NCBI RefSeq assembly: GCF_900143025.1
Contig: NZ_FRCT01000001.1
Span: forward strand, 124,001-188,000
Direction: 5' to 3'
Origin: Ruminococcus flavefaciens
GTDB lineage: Bacteria; Bacillota; Clostridia; Oscillospirales; Ruminococcaceae
Length of the DNA stretch: 64,000 nt
The notes under the pieces were generated by a model. The model made no database searches. It saw only the letters and a list, made by a program, of their open reading frames with translations, and had not been told where the DNA came from. Within the stretch, counting starts at the first letter, position 1; each line of letters starts with the position of its first letter. Positions 54,179-62,663 of this stretch are shown piece by piece. Both the position numbers and the translations under genes were made by a program.

Positions 54179-55215
54179 ATGATATGATGAATATTATTAT
54201 TCCTCTTTTAGCAATTGTAGTGTTAACTGGCGCAAAGAAAAATATAGATATAAATACAAGTCTTGATAAAAAGCAAACTGCATCAATCAATGGTTTTTTT
54301 GTAATAATGGTTTTTATTCGCCATTTTTATCAATACATTTCAAAAAGCAAGTTTGACGTTTTGTCAATAATAGATTTGGCTACAGGTCAACTTATCGTTG
54401 TTTCTTTTATGTTCTTTTCAGGATATGCGCTTGTTAAACAATGGCAAAAAAACAAAAGATACATTGATAAAATCCCTCAAAAAATAATATCACTTTATCT
54501 AATCTTTGGCATTACAGTAGTATTGTTTCTAACGATTGGAATAATATCAGGAAATAAGTACGACATAACAACAGTGGCATTATCTTTTATAGGTATGAGA
54601 TCTGTCGGAAACTCAACATGGTATATTGTCGCAATACTTTTTATGTGGCTTTTCTCTTATATCGCATTTAAACAAAATGTAATGCATCCAATTTACTTGT
54701 TATCCATTTTTATAATCTCATACATTATTCTTATGTCGCAAATAAAGGAAGCGACTTTTTACAATACAGTTATTGCATATTTATTTGGAATACTTGTTGC
54801 ATTTTATGAAAAAATGATTATTTCTGTACTTAATAAAAAATATTGGCTTTGTTTATTATTGGATATATTATTAATTGGGGTATGTTTTTATCTTCAGCGT
54901 TACTTTGTCGTTTATGAGATAATGGTCTTATTGTTTTGTACTTTTTTACTCTTATTCAGTTTAAAAGTAAGGCTGTATAACAATGTTCTAAGTTGGCTAA
55001 GTAGATACACCTTAGAAATATATTTGATTCAAAGAATTCCTATGATGATTGTACAAGGGAAGATTAAATACAGCATTGTTTATTTTGTGATATGCGTATT
55101 GCTAACTCTTGGCTTAGCATTGTTATGGAAAAAACTCTATACCTGTATAAGTAGTACGGTATCGAATATTATAAAACATAGAGGTGGAATATCAAGTAAT
55201 GAAAGCAATAGTTAA
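54175..55215 (+). CDS. Acyltransferase-3-like membrane protein
   Basis: A 346-residue protein with about ten membrane helices. The N-terminal block SLDKKQTASINGFFVIMVFI then RHFYQ, and FMFFSGYALVKQW, match acyltransferase family 3, where the Arg-His pair is catalytic. It should O-acetylate (or otherwise acylate) the EPS repeat unit. AT-rich, in contrast with the rml block. Coupled to rmlD by overlap. Confidence 0.8.
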   Translation: MNDMMNIIIPLLAIVVLTGAKKNIDINTSLDKKQTASINGFFVIMVFIRHFYQYISKSKFDVLSIIDLATGQLIVVSFMFFSGYALVKQWQKNKRYIDKIPQKIISLYLIFGITVVLFLTIGIISGNKYDITTVALSFIGMRSVGNSTWYIVAILFMWLFSYIAFKQNVMHPIYLLSIFIISYIILMSQIKEATFYNTVIAYLFGILVAFYEKMIISVLNKKYWLCLLLDILLIGVCFYLQRYFVVYEIMVLLFCTFLLLFSLKVRLYNNVLSWLSRYTLEIYLIQRIPMMIVQGKIKYSIVYFVICVLLTLGLALLWKKLYTCISSTVSNIIKHRGGISSNESNS

Positions 55216-56521
55216 AAACATTGTAAAAAAAACGATTGGAATGTTGTTATCGGTAAAATATAATTTATCAATCAAGTTTAATTCACCAATTAAAGGGCAA
55301 TATGGTTCTTTAAGGTTTATATCTGATTATTCATTAAAGCAGTTTAAAAAAATAAAAAAATATAACGATGAAAAAAACGTTTCTGTAAATAAAATGAAAG
55401 AAAAGATTAAATTTGGCTTTGTAGTATATACAAGTTCAATGTGGAATGTAGATGAATTATATCATTTACTAAACGATAATGAACGATTTGATGTGGATAT
55501 AATAGTTGTTCATATTGATGTCGAGAACAAGGAATCAGTTAATAAAGAATATACTAAGACGATTCAATATTTCAGAAATCTCAAATACAATGTTATTGAA
55601 GCAAGGAATATTGATAATATCAATGAATATGATGCATTATTTTATCTAACCCCTTCGCCTTTAAATGAACAAATAATTAATTTGATTAATCTGCCTATGT
55701 CGATTATTGTTCTTCATACATCATATAGTTACATGTTAGCTGGAAATATGCTTAAACTTGATGTTGGTATGTATCACTGGTCTTTAAGATTCTATACTGA
55801 TTCGGATTATTATAATGGTCTTATTAGGCAAAATGAGAAATATACAGGAAATGCTAGGTATTTAGGATTCCCAAAAATGGATCAGTATTATGTTTCAGAA
55901 AAACGCCAATTAAGCGCAAAGAAAGTAATAATATATGCTCCCCATCATTCTGTAAATTATAAAAACTTTAAGTCGGCAACATTTGAAGAAAACTATCAAG
56001 CCATTTTGAAAATTGCAAAAAAGTATTCGAAAAATACTTATTGGATATATAAACCGCACCCACTTTTAAGGGGAAATAGCGTTCTAGCAGGGCTGTTTAA
56101 AACAGTTGAAGACTATGATGCGTATGAAAATGAATGGCAATGCTTAGATAATGCTGAAGTTGTTAATGAAGGCGATTACTTTTCAATTTTCAAGGGATCT
56201 GATGCAATGATTACTGATAGCGTTTCCTTTCTAGCTGAGTATCAATTCACGCATAAGCCTTTACTCTTGTTGGAGAGCGGTAAGGAAAAATACAATGAAT
56301 TTGGAGAACAAATTTTAAGTATTCTATATAGATGCCCTGGCGAAGATATAGATACTATTGATGCATTTGTTAATGATACTATTTGTGAAAAGGATGAAAT
56401 GTATTCTATTAGAAAAGATTTTTTTGATAAAAATCTATCTTATATGAAAGATGGAGTAACCGCAAATAGAAAGATTTATGATGATATAAAACAGTTATTA
56501 ACAAGCGAGGCGGCTGTTTGA
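55199..56521 (+). CDS. TagF-like CDP-glycerol glycerophosphotransferase family protein
   Basis: From ATG 55199 (GAGGTGG upstream) the protein has 440 residues. The C-terminal GT-B half shows KKVIIYAPHHSVNYKNFKS, TYWIYKPHPLLRG, SDAMITDSVSFLAEYQFTHK and PLLLLESGKEKYNEFG, as in TagF/TagB enzymes that transfer glycerol-phosphate or similar polyol-phosphate from CDP. It supports a phosphodiester-linked decoration on the EPS. The donor may come from the TagD-like enzyme at 59991. Confidence 0.85.
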   Translation: MKAIVKNIVKKTIGMLLSVKYNLSIKFNSPIKGQYGSLRFISDYSLKQFKKIKKYNDEKNVSVNKMKEKIKFGFVVYTSSMWNVDELYHLLNDNERFDVDIIVVHIDVENKESVNKEYTKTIQYFRNLKYNVIEARNIDNINEYDALFYLTPSPLNEQIINLINLPMSIIVLHTSYSYMLAGNMLKLDVGMYHWSLRFYTDSDYYNGLIRQNEKYTGNARYLGFPKMDQYYVSEKRQLSAKKVIIYAPHHSVNYKNFKSATFEENYQAILKIAKKYSKNTYWIYKPHPLLRGNSVLAGLFKTVEDYDAYENEWQCLDNAEVVNEGDYFSIFKGSDAMITDSVSFLAEYQFTHKPLLLLESGKEKYNEFGEQILSILYRCPGEDIDTIDAFVNDTICEKDEMYSIRKDFFDKNLSYMKDGVTANRKIYDDIKQLLTSEAAV

Positions 56522-56524
56522 TTA

Positions 56525-57976
56525 ATGAAAAAAATAATTGAGAAATATAAAAGTATGCCTATACAATTAAGAGCATCGATTTGGTTTTTAATGTGCTCTT
56601 TTTTGCAGAAGGGAATTTCAACAATTACCACACCGATTTTTACGCGAATCCTGTCGCCAGATGAATATGGCTCATTTGGAACATTTAATTCGTGGTATAG
56701 CATTATTTATATTATAGTATCTATGAACTTGGCTAGCGGTGTCTACACCACGGCAATGGTTAAGTTCAGCGATGATAGGAATATTTTAGCCTCGTCATAT
56801 CAAGGTCTAACACTATTTTTATGTTCTGCTTGGACAATTATTTATTTAATAGCAATAGATTTTTGGAATAATCTTTTCTCATTAACAACCGTTCAAATGC
56901 TATCACTTCTTTTGATGGTTTGGACTTCTTCGGCATTTTCGTTGTGGTGCGTTGAACAACGTGTTAGTTATAGTTATAAGAAATTGGTTCTTGTAACTGT
57001 TATTGTATCGTTTGCAAAACCAATTCTAGGCATTATACTTGTTTGTAATTCTGACGATAAGGTTACAGCGAGAATAATTGGCTTGGCAATAGTGGAACTA
57101 TTTGGTTATTCAGTTTTGTCTATATATCAAATGGCTAGAGGTAAGAAGCTGATTTCAAAAAAGTATTGGGCCTATGCTTTCAAGTTTAATCTTCCGTTGA
57201 TACCTCATGCTCTATCGCAAACTGTATTAAGTAGTGCTGATAGAATAATGATAAAAAATATGGTGGGTGAACGGCAAGCAGGTTTTTATAATCTTGCGTA
57301 TAGCATTTCCTTAATAATGATCATATTTAATACCGCTTTGTCTCAGACGCTAGCTCCATGGACATATCAGAAATTGAAATCAAATAAAGCTGAAGATATC
57401 AATGGAATTGCGGTTTTTTCTATGGGAATGATTGCTTTATTGAATCTATTGCTGATTTCTTTTGCACCAGAAGTAATTAGGATTTTTGCGCCAAGTGAAT
57501 ATGCTGAAGCAGTTTACGCAATCCCACCAGTAGCAATGTCTGTTTTCTTTATGTATTTGTATGATTGGTTTGCTCGCTTTGAATACTTTTATGAGAAAAC
57601 ATACTATTTATTAATCGCAAGTATTTTGGGTGCTGCTCTAAATCTATTGTTGAATTATTTGCTTATTCCAATTTGTGGCTATATAGCTGCCGGATATACT
57701 ACTTTGATTTGTTACATGGTGTATAGTTTTATGCATTTCTATTTTATGCGAAGAATTAGCCAAGAACAATTACCTGGGCGAAAAATCTATAATATAAAGC
57801 ATATATTATTGATTACAAGCATATTTATGCTTTCAAGTTTTGGCTTGTTGTTGACTTACAAACATATGATAGTAAGGTATTGCTGCTTAGTTTTTATACT
57901 TGCGGAGGTTTTCATTAATAGAAAGATAATAATAACTAAGTCAAAAGAGCTGGTTAATATACGAAACAAGAAATAA
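56525..57976 (+). CDS. Oligosaccharide flippase (Wzx-like)
   Basis: The 483-residue protein has 12-14 membrane segments and starts LRASIWFLMCSFLQKGISTI then TPIFTRILSPDEYGSFGTFN, the usual Wzx/PST opening, with FYNLAYSISLIMIIFNTALS in the middle. It moves lipid-linked repeat units to the outer membrane face for the Wzy-like polymerase. Starts three bases after the TagF-like gene. Confidence 0.92.
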   Translation: MKKIIEKYKSMPIQLRASIWFLMCSFLQKGISTITTPIFTRILSPDEYGSFGTFNSWYSIIYIIVSMNLASGVYTTAMVKFSDDRNILASSYQGLTLFLCSAWTIIYLIAIDFWNNLFSLTTVQMLSLLLMVWTSSAFSLWCVEQRVSYSYKKLVLVTVIVSFAKPILGIILVCNSDDKVTARIIGLAIVELFGYSVLSIYQMARGKKLISKKYWAYAFKFNLPLIPHALSQTVLSSADRIMIKNMVGERQAGFYNLAYSISLIMIIFNTALSQTLAPWTYQKLKSNKAEDINGIAVFSMGMIALLNLLLISFAPEVIRIFAPSEYAEAVYAIPPVAMSVFFMYLYDWFARFEYFYEKTYYLLIASILGAALNLLLNYLLIPICGYIAAGYTTLICYMVYSFMHFYFMRRISQEQLPGRKIYNIKHILLITSIFMLSSFGLLLTYKHMIVRYCCLVFILAEVFINRKIIITKSKELVNIRNKK

Positions 57977-57996
57977 CGAATAAATTGGAGGGTTTA

Positions 57997-58599
57997 ATGT
58001 CTGATTATATATTCCTTTTTGATATGGACTCAACTATAACACGTAAAGAAGTTCTTCCTGAAATATCTCGAAGAATTAATAAACTTCCTGAGATGCGAGC
58101 TTTAACAGAAGCAACAATGAGAGGTGAGATACCATTTAAGACGAGTTTTTTAAATAGAGTCAAGATTTTAAGCGATATCTCTGTTAAGGAAGTAAATAAG
58201 ATTGTTGCTGAAGTTCCATTAAACCCAATGATAGCAGATTTTATTAAACAGAATAATGAAAGATGCTACGTTGTAACTGGTAATCTTGATGTATGGATTA
58301 GTGGATTGATGCGAAAGCTTAATATGGAGAATCATACATACAGTTCAAAAGCTGATGTAGTTGATGATAGAATCTCAAAAGTAGTTAGTGTCATTGATAA
58401 AGAGTTGATGGTTAGGCAGTTCGTTCAGCCTATCGTATCAATTGGCGATGGAGATAATGATTCTGGAATGGCAAGGAGAGCTGATATTGCTTTAGGATTT
58501 GGCGGTGTTCGTAATATCGCTCCCTCTCTTCTTAGAAACATCGATTATGCTTTCTATCAAGATGACAAATGCGCTGAGTTCTTATGGAAACTTCTATAG
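57997..58599 (+). CDS. HAD-family phosphatase (SerB-like)
   Basis: From ATG 57997 (TTGGAGGG upstream) the protein has 200 residues. HAD motifs: FLFDMDSTITRKE (nucleophile Asp and second Asp), CYVVTGNLDVWI (motif II Thr), and SIGDGDNDSGMARRADIALG (motif IV). This layout is that of phosphoserine-phosphatase-like HADs. It probably makes a dephosphorylated precursor for the neighbouring nucleotidyltransferases. First gene of a five-gene cassette. Confidence 0.85.
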   Translation: MSDYIFLFDMDSTITRKEVLPEISRRINKLPEMRALTEATMRGEIPFKTSFLNRVKILSDISVKEVNKIVAEVPLNPMIADFIKQNNERCYVVTGNLDVWISGLMRKLNMENHTYSSKADVVDDRISKVVSVIDKELMVRQFVQPIVSIGDGDNDSGMARRADIALGFGGVRNIAPSLLRNIDYAFYQDDKCAEFLWKLL

Positions 58600-58612
58600 G
58601 AGGAGTAGTATT

Positions 58613-59269
58613 ATGAGTAATGTCAATATAGCGACGCCAAAGAATACTACGGTTGTTATATGTTGTGCTGGAATGGGTACCAGATTGGGAATAGGAACAA
58701 CTAAAGCATTGGTAGATATCTGCGGTGTTCCACTGATTATTCGTCAGCTGCAACTTTTACAGGATTTCGATGATATTAGAATTGTCGTCGGATATCAGGC
58801 AGAGAAGCTAATAAATGTGGTAAATGAATTTAGAAAAGATATTGTTTTTGCTTTCAATTATCAATATGAAACCACAGGTGTTGCTGATAGTTTAAGAAAA
58901 GGCCTTCTTGGAGCAAGAGAATATACAATTATCTTGGATGGCGATACGTTAGAGAACCCTAGCGATTTTCAATTATTTCTGAAAACAGAGAGTGAATGTG
59001 TTGTATTATCTGAATTATCTTCTGCTGAACCTGTTAAGGCTGAGATTTCAGATGAAAAGGTCCAGAGATTGTCAAAAACAGAAGGATCAAAACAATGGCC
59101 AGGCATGGCAAAGGTTATGACTGAGAAACTAAAGAGCGATTCTTCACATGTATACGGAGTGTTGAATGAAATCATGCCTTTTAAGTCAATTTTTGTTAGA
59201 ACACGAGAAATTGACACACCAGAAGATTATGAACAGGCTATTGAATGGTTTGAGAATGGCTGTATGTAG
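58613..59269 (+). CDS. Nucleotidyltransferase (LicC/CTP-transferase-like)
   Basis: From ATG 58613 (AGGAGGAG upstream) the protein has 218 residues. Motifs: VVICCAGMGTRLGIGTTKAL, CGVPLIIRQLQLL, ETTGVADSLRKGL and ILDGDTLE. Such enzymes attach NMP to a sugar-phosphate or phosphocholine-type head group. It lacks the C-terminal beta-helix of bifunctional enzymes. Confidence 0.82.
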   Translation: MSNVNIATPKNTTVVICCAGMGTRLGIGTTKALVDICGVPLIIRQLQLLQDFDDIRIVVGYQAEKLINVVNEFRKDIVFAFNYQYETTGVADSLRKGLLGAREYTIILDGDTLENPSDFQLFLKTESECVVLSELSSAEPVKAEISDEKVQRLSKTEGSKQWPGMAKVMTEKLKSDSSHVYGVLNEIMPFKSIFVRTREIDTPEDYEQAIEWFENGCM

Positions 59270-59293
59270 TTTGAGAATGGGAGGAATAATGTA

Positions 59294-59998
59294 ATGAGTG
59301 ATAATTTAGTTATAGGTGTATTAGGAGGAATGGGGACTTATGCAACAATTCATTTATTTGAACAGTACGCAGAAGTTTTTAAAGCCGAAAAGGAATGGGA
59401 GCGTCCTCGCATTGTTATAGATAATAGGTGTACTATGCCTAGCAGAGTGAGGGCGTTTTTATATAAAGAAAACGTAGATCAATTAGTTTGTGAAATGGCC
59501 GAGTCTTTGAACAGTTTAAAAGACACAGGGTGTAACAGAATTATTCTTGCTTGCAACACTTCACATTTGTTCTTGCCTTTGATATATCAGAAATATCCAG
59601 ATATTCAAAGTAGTATAGTTCATATAATTGAAACTTGTGTGAACCGTATTAAATCTGATGGGCTAGAAAAAGTTTTTCTTCTTGGTTCTGAAGGAACTAT
59701 AGAGTCTCATATCTATCAAGACGCTCTTGAAAAAGTAGGAATAACATGTGTTGTTCCTGAACAAAGTGAATATGCTATGTTGCGCGATTGTATAGAGGCT
59801 GTTAAGCAAAACAAATCTTTTGATGTTGTAAGAGATACATTTTTAGAGCTAGTTAATAGGTATGACAGCTGCATTTTAGGATGTACTGAGTTGCCTATTT
59901 TATATGATGCATTTATTAATGATGTAAGTTGCAAGAACATTTATGACCCGTTGATGTTAGCTATTCAAAAACTACATGAGGAGTATGAAAATGAGTAA
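59294..59998 (+). CDS. Aspartate/glutamate racemase family protein
   Basis: The 234-residue protein has VIGVLGGMGTYATIHLF, the first catalytic Cys in ILACNTSHLFLP, KVFLLGSEGTI and the second Cys in ILGCTELPILYD. Family members racemize Asp, Glu or related acids, or isomerize/cleave maleate-type acids, without cofactor. In this cassette a role in making a D-amino acid or hydroxy-acid group for the EPS is possible. GGGAGG precedes the ATG. Confidence 0.87.
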   Translation: MSDNLVIGVLGGMGTYATIHLFEQYAEVFKAEKEWERPRIVIDNRCTMPSRVRAFLYKENVDQLVCEMAESLNSLKDTGCNRIILACNTSHLFLPLIYQKYPDIQSSIVHIIETCVNRIKSDGLEKVFLLGSEGTIESHIYQDALEKVGITCVVPEQSEYAMLRDCIEAVKQNKSFDVVRDTFLELVNRYDSCILGCTELPILYDAFINDVSCKNIYDPLMLAIQKLHEEYENE

Positions 59999-60392
59999 GA
60001 TTTTAACTTTTGGTGTTTATGATTATCTGCATTTAGGACATCTTCGCCTTTTTAAGCAATGTAAACAGCATGCTGATTACCTTATTGTAGCGGTTCAAAA
60101 TGGAGATTATATTAAAAAGTTCAAGCCTGACGCTGAGGTATTATACTCAACTGATGAACGTGTTGAAATGCTTGAAGCGTTAAGGATCGTTGATAAAGTT
60201 GTGGTATATGATACAGTTGGAGTTAATGCACTTGAAAAAATTGATTTTGACATACTTGCTTTAGGTGAGGATCATATAGGTGCTAGGTTTGATGAGATGA
60301 CTGATTGGTGTAATATACATGGAAAACAGGTTGTAAGGCTTAAGCGCACACCGGGGGTTTGTTCTTCTGATATTAAAAAGAAATTCAGATAA
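59991..60392 (+). CDS. TagD-like cytidylyltransferase
   Basis: From ATG 59991 (GAGGAG upstream, eight-base overlap with the racemase gene) the protein has 133 residues. Motifs: ILTFGVYDYLHLGHLRLFKQ with HLGH, VQNGDYIKKFKPDAEVLYST and the C-terminal TPGVCSSDIKKKF in place of the usual RTxGISTT. Length and fold match glycerol-3-phosphate cytidylyltransferase. The changed C-terminal motif and Y-D-Y-L (usually FDLLH) suggest a substrate other than plain glycerol-3-phosphate. Confidence 0.85.
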   Translation: MSKILTFGVYDYLHLGHLRLFKQCKQHADYLIVAVQNGDYIKKFKPDAEVLYSTDERVEMLEALRIVDKVVVYDTVGVNALEKIDFDILALGEDHIGARFDEMTDWCNIHGKQVVRLKRTPGVCSSDIKKKFR

Positions 60393-60483
60393 ATGATTGA
60401 GCATTTTAAATATACTTGCGTATACAAAATGAAAAAATCCTCCAATCTAATATGTGATAATACATAATATAGGAGACAACAAT

Positions 60484-61392
60484 ATGAAAAAAATCTTAGT
60501 AATCCTAGCAGCAGGCATAGGATCACGATACGGAGGCGGAATAAAACAATTAGAGGCTGTAGATGATCAGGGGCATCTTATTATTGATTATTCGATTCAT
60601 GATGCCATAGCTGCTGGTTTCAATAAAATAGTGTTTATTATCAGACATGATATTGAAGAAGATTTCCGTGAAAGAATTGGAAAGAGAATTAAAAATATAG
60701 CTGCACCATTAGGCGTTGAACTTGAATACGCTTTCCAGGAAGTATCTTATTTACCACAAATGTCGAATGAAGATATGGTGAGGTTATCATCTCGAACTAA
60801 GCCTTGGGGAACAGGACATGCTGTTTTGTGTGCTGCCGATTTTATAGACGCACCATTTGCAGTAATCAATGCGGATGATTATTATGGACAGGAAGGATTC
60901 AAAAAAGCTGCTGAATTCCTTGATAATAATGATTATGCATTAGTAGGCTATGTTTTAAAGAATACCCTTTCCGAAAACGGAGGTGTAACAAGAGGTATCT
61001 GCACTGTGGATGATGACAAACTTGTTTCTATATCTGAAACGAAGAATATTGTAAAAAACAAAGATTCCGCAGAAGCTGATGGAAAGAAATTAAACTCAGA
61101 TAGTCTGGTATCAATGAATTTCTGGTGTTATCCTCAGATGTTTTTGGATGTACTCAAAGAGAGCTTTCCTCGTTTTCTTTCTGAGTTAAACGATCCTATG
61201 AAGGACGAATATCTTTTGCCGGTTATAGCAGATCAGATGCTGAAAACCGGTGTGAAATACAGCGTTCTTCCGACAACCGCTCAATGGTTTGGAGTTACAT
61301 ATAAGGAAGACAAGCCAATTGTGGTAGAAAATATACATCAGTTGCATAGCTCCGGAGTATATAAAGAAGACTTGTATTCTGATTTGATGTAA
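60484..61392 (+). CDS. Nucleotidyltransferase family protein
   Basis: From ATG 60484 (ATAGGAG upstream) the protein has 302 residues. Motifs: LVILAAGIGSRYGGGIKQLE, LIIDYSIHDAIAAGFNKIVF, RTKPWGTGHAVLCAADFI, VINADDYYG and WFGVTYKEDKP. This subfamily occurs beside choline or aminoglycoside-kinase-like genes in surface polysaccharide loci and differs from RmlA and GalU. It has a 90-base gap with possible own promoter. Last intact EPS gene on this strand. Confidence 0.85.
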   Translation: MKKILVILAAGIGSRYGGGIKQLEAVDDQGHLIIDYSIHDAIAAGFNKIVFIIRHDIEEDFRERIGKRIKNIAAPLGVELEYAFQEVSYLPQMSNEDMVRLSSRTKPWGTGHAVLCAADFIDAPFAVINADDYYGQEGFKKAAEFLDNNDYALVGYVLKNTLSENGGVTRGICTVDDDKLVSISETKNIVKNKDSAEADGKKLNSDSLVSMNFWCYPQMFLDVLKESFPRFLSELNDPMKDEYLLPVIADQMLKTGVKYSVLPTTAQWFGVTYKEDKPIVVENIHQLHSSGVYKEDLYSDLM

Positions 61393-61399
61393 TAAAAAT

Positions 61400-61486
61400 A
61401 GTGGTAATAAAGGCGGTGCTGCAGGGAGTTCTAAGAGAAATAACTTAGGATTCTCTGCAAATAGACTTAGAAATAATTCATTTTGA
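61400..61486 (+). pseudogene. Possible tail of a mobile-element protein
   Basis: Twenty-eight codons reading SGNKGGAAGSSKRNNLGFSA then NRLRNNSF and a stop. The Gly/Ser/Asn/Arg composition is unlike the EPS proteins and like tails of element-borne proteins. Followed by a MobC-like gene. Confidence 0.25.
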
Positions 61487-61598
61487 TCCGGGTGCTGATG
61501 TGGCAATTATACACTTAGCATCTGAATGAGAGTGAAACTTTAATACATTCAAACACACATTCAATTCATACTGCCCATATTTTAAGGAGGCAAAAATA

Positions 61599-61787
61599 AT
61601 GAGAACAAAATCACATGATCCATCGACAGTAAAATCAACAGTAATACGCCTCCGGGTAACGCAGGCAGAAGCAGAGCTGTTTAAGACAAAGGCAAAGGAA
61701 GCAGGATGTAAATCAATCAGCGAGTACATCAGAGTAAGATGTCTTAATGAAACTGTTGTAGGCAATGACGCTGCTAGACAGGAATAA
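61599..61787 (+). CDS. Ribbon-helix-helix protein, MobC-like
   Basis: The 62-residue protein has STVIRLRVTQAEAELFKTKA then EAGCKSISEYIRVRCL, a ribbon-helix-helix pattern of MobC/CopG-type proteins from mobilizable elements. AAGGAGG precedes the ATG. No relaxase follows, so it is a remnant of a second mobile element inserted between the EPS genes and ugd. Closed by a hairpin at 61791-61834. Confidence 0.7.
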   Translation: MRTKSHDPSTVKSTVIRLRVTQAEAELFKTKAKEAGCKSISEYIRVRCLNETVVGNDAARQE

Positions 61788-61790
61788 AAA

Positions 61791-61834
61791 AATCCTCGGA
61801 GAGAAATGAAAGAAATCACAACACTTCGAGGATT
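61791..61834 (+). terminator. Hairpin after the MobC-like gene
   Basis: AATCCTCG/CGAGGATT with a 28-base loop, then GTTTGT. Confidence 0.5.
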
Positions 61835-61925
61835 GTTTGTATAGCTGTGCTTTAGCGATTAAAACCGTAACGGTTTAAGGTGTAAATGTAATGCAGTGCC
61901 TACATAAAATCTTATTCTGTTACTA

Positions 61926-62063
61926 TTAGCAGTGTGATAAAGCCATTATAGCTTCCTCAACTGAATTTATCAACATCGGTCTTCTCAGTTCACAAACCAT
62001 AATATTAAATGGATCTCCGGTCTCCTCACCATGCATTAAGCAGTCTGGCTCTGCGGTTTTGAG
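61926..62063 (-). pseudogene. Possible gene tail, unknown
   Basis: Minus-strand frame of 45 codons with HGEETGDPFNIMVCELRRPM then LINSVEEAIMALSHC and a stop. It looks protein-like but has no start with a ribosome site, and no family is recognised. It lies between two mobile-element remnants. Confidence 0.3.
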
Positions 62064-62159
62064 TCAGGTTAGAGCTTGATTCAGACCTGAAAGAGTATTC
62101 GTTGAAATTGTCAAGAAAAGTGCAGTCATAAAATACCCAAAATCTTGGATAGGCCGGAG

Positions 62160-62606
62160 TCAGGCAGCGTGATGAGTAAGCTGCTTTGAAGTTCTTAATG
62201 CCACAGGTGGGAGGCCGCCTTCATTGAAGCTGTTGATCCTTTGTGTGTTGTAGTAGGTGAAGATGTATCTGAAGATGACAGTTTTGACCTCTTCACGTTT
62301 CATTCTGTAGATCGGGATCTGATACAGTTTTTCTTTTTTCAGCGTGGCAAAGAAGCTCTCCATACGGGCGTTGTCATAGCAATGAGCAGTGCCGCTGAGG
62401 CTTTGAATGAGCCCATTAGTTACAAGCTCCCTGCGGAAGGCGTAGCTTGTGTACTGGCAGCCACGGTCACTGTGGAGAACACTTCCTTCCAGTCTACCGT
62501 ACTTCTCACGCAGCTGTTTTACGGTGTCTATGCAAAGTTCCTTCTTCATGTTATCACGCATTTCAAGAGCTACTTCATAGTCGTTTTCCCTTTCCGGTTT
62601 TGTTAC
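62160..62606 (-). pseudogene. IS3-family transposase orfB, 3' part only
   Basis: The minus-strand frame holds the C-terminal half of an IS150-like DDE transposase: [20 protein letters not shown] (second Asp), [20 protein letters not shown] (Glu) and [17 protein letters not shown]. The first catalytic Asp and the N-terminal part are missing; a TAA lies at 62607-62609. It abuts the broken 5' end of the UDP-glucose dehydrogenase gene, so its arrival or later deletion probably removed that end. Confidence 0.8.
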
Positions 62607-62663
62607 TTATATTCTACCAGATTTTTGGGCGTTTGTCGACTGCTCTTTCAGTATAACACTTCA

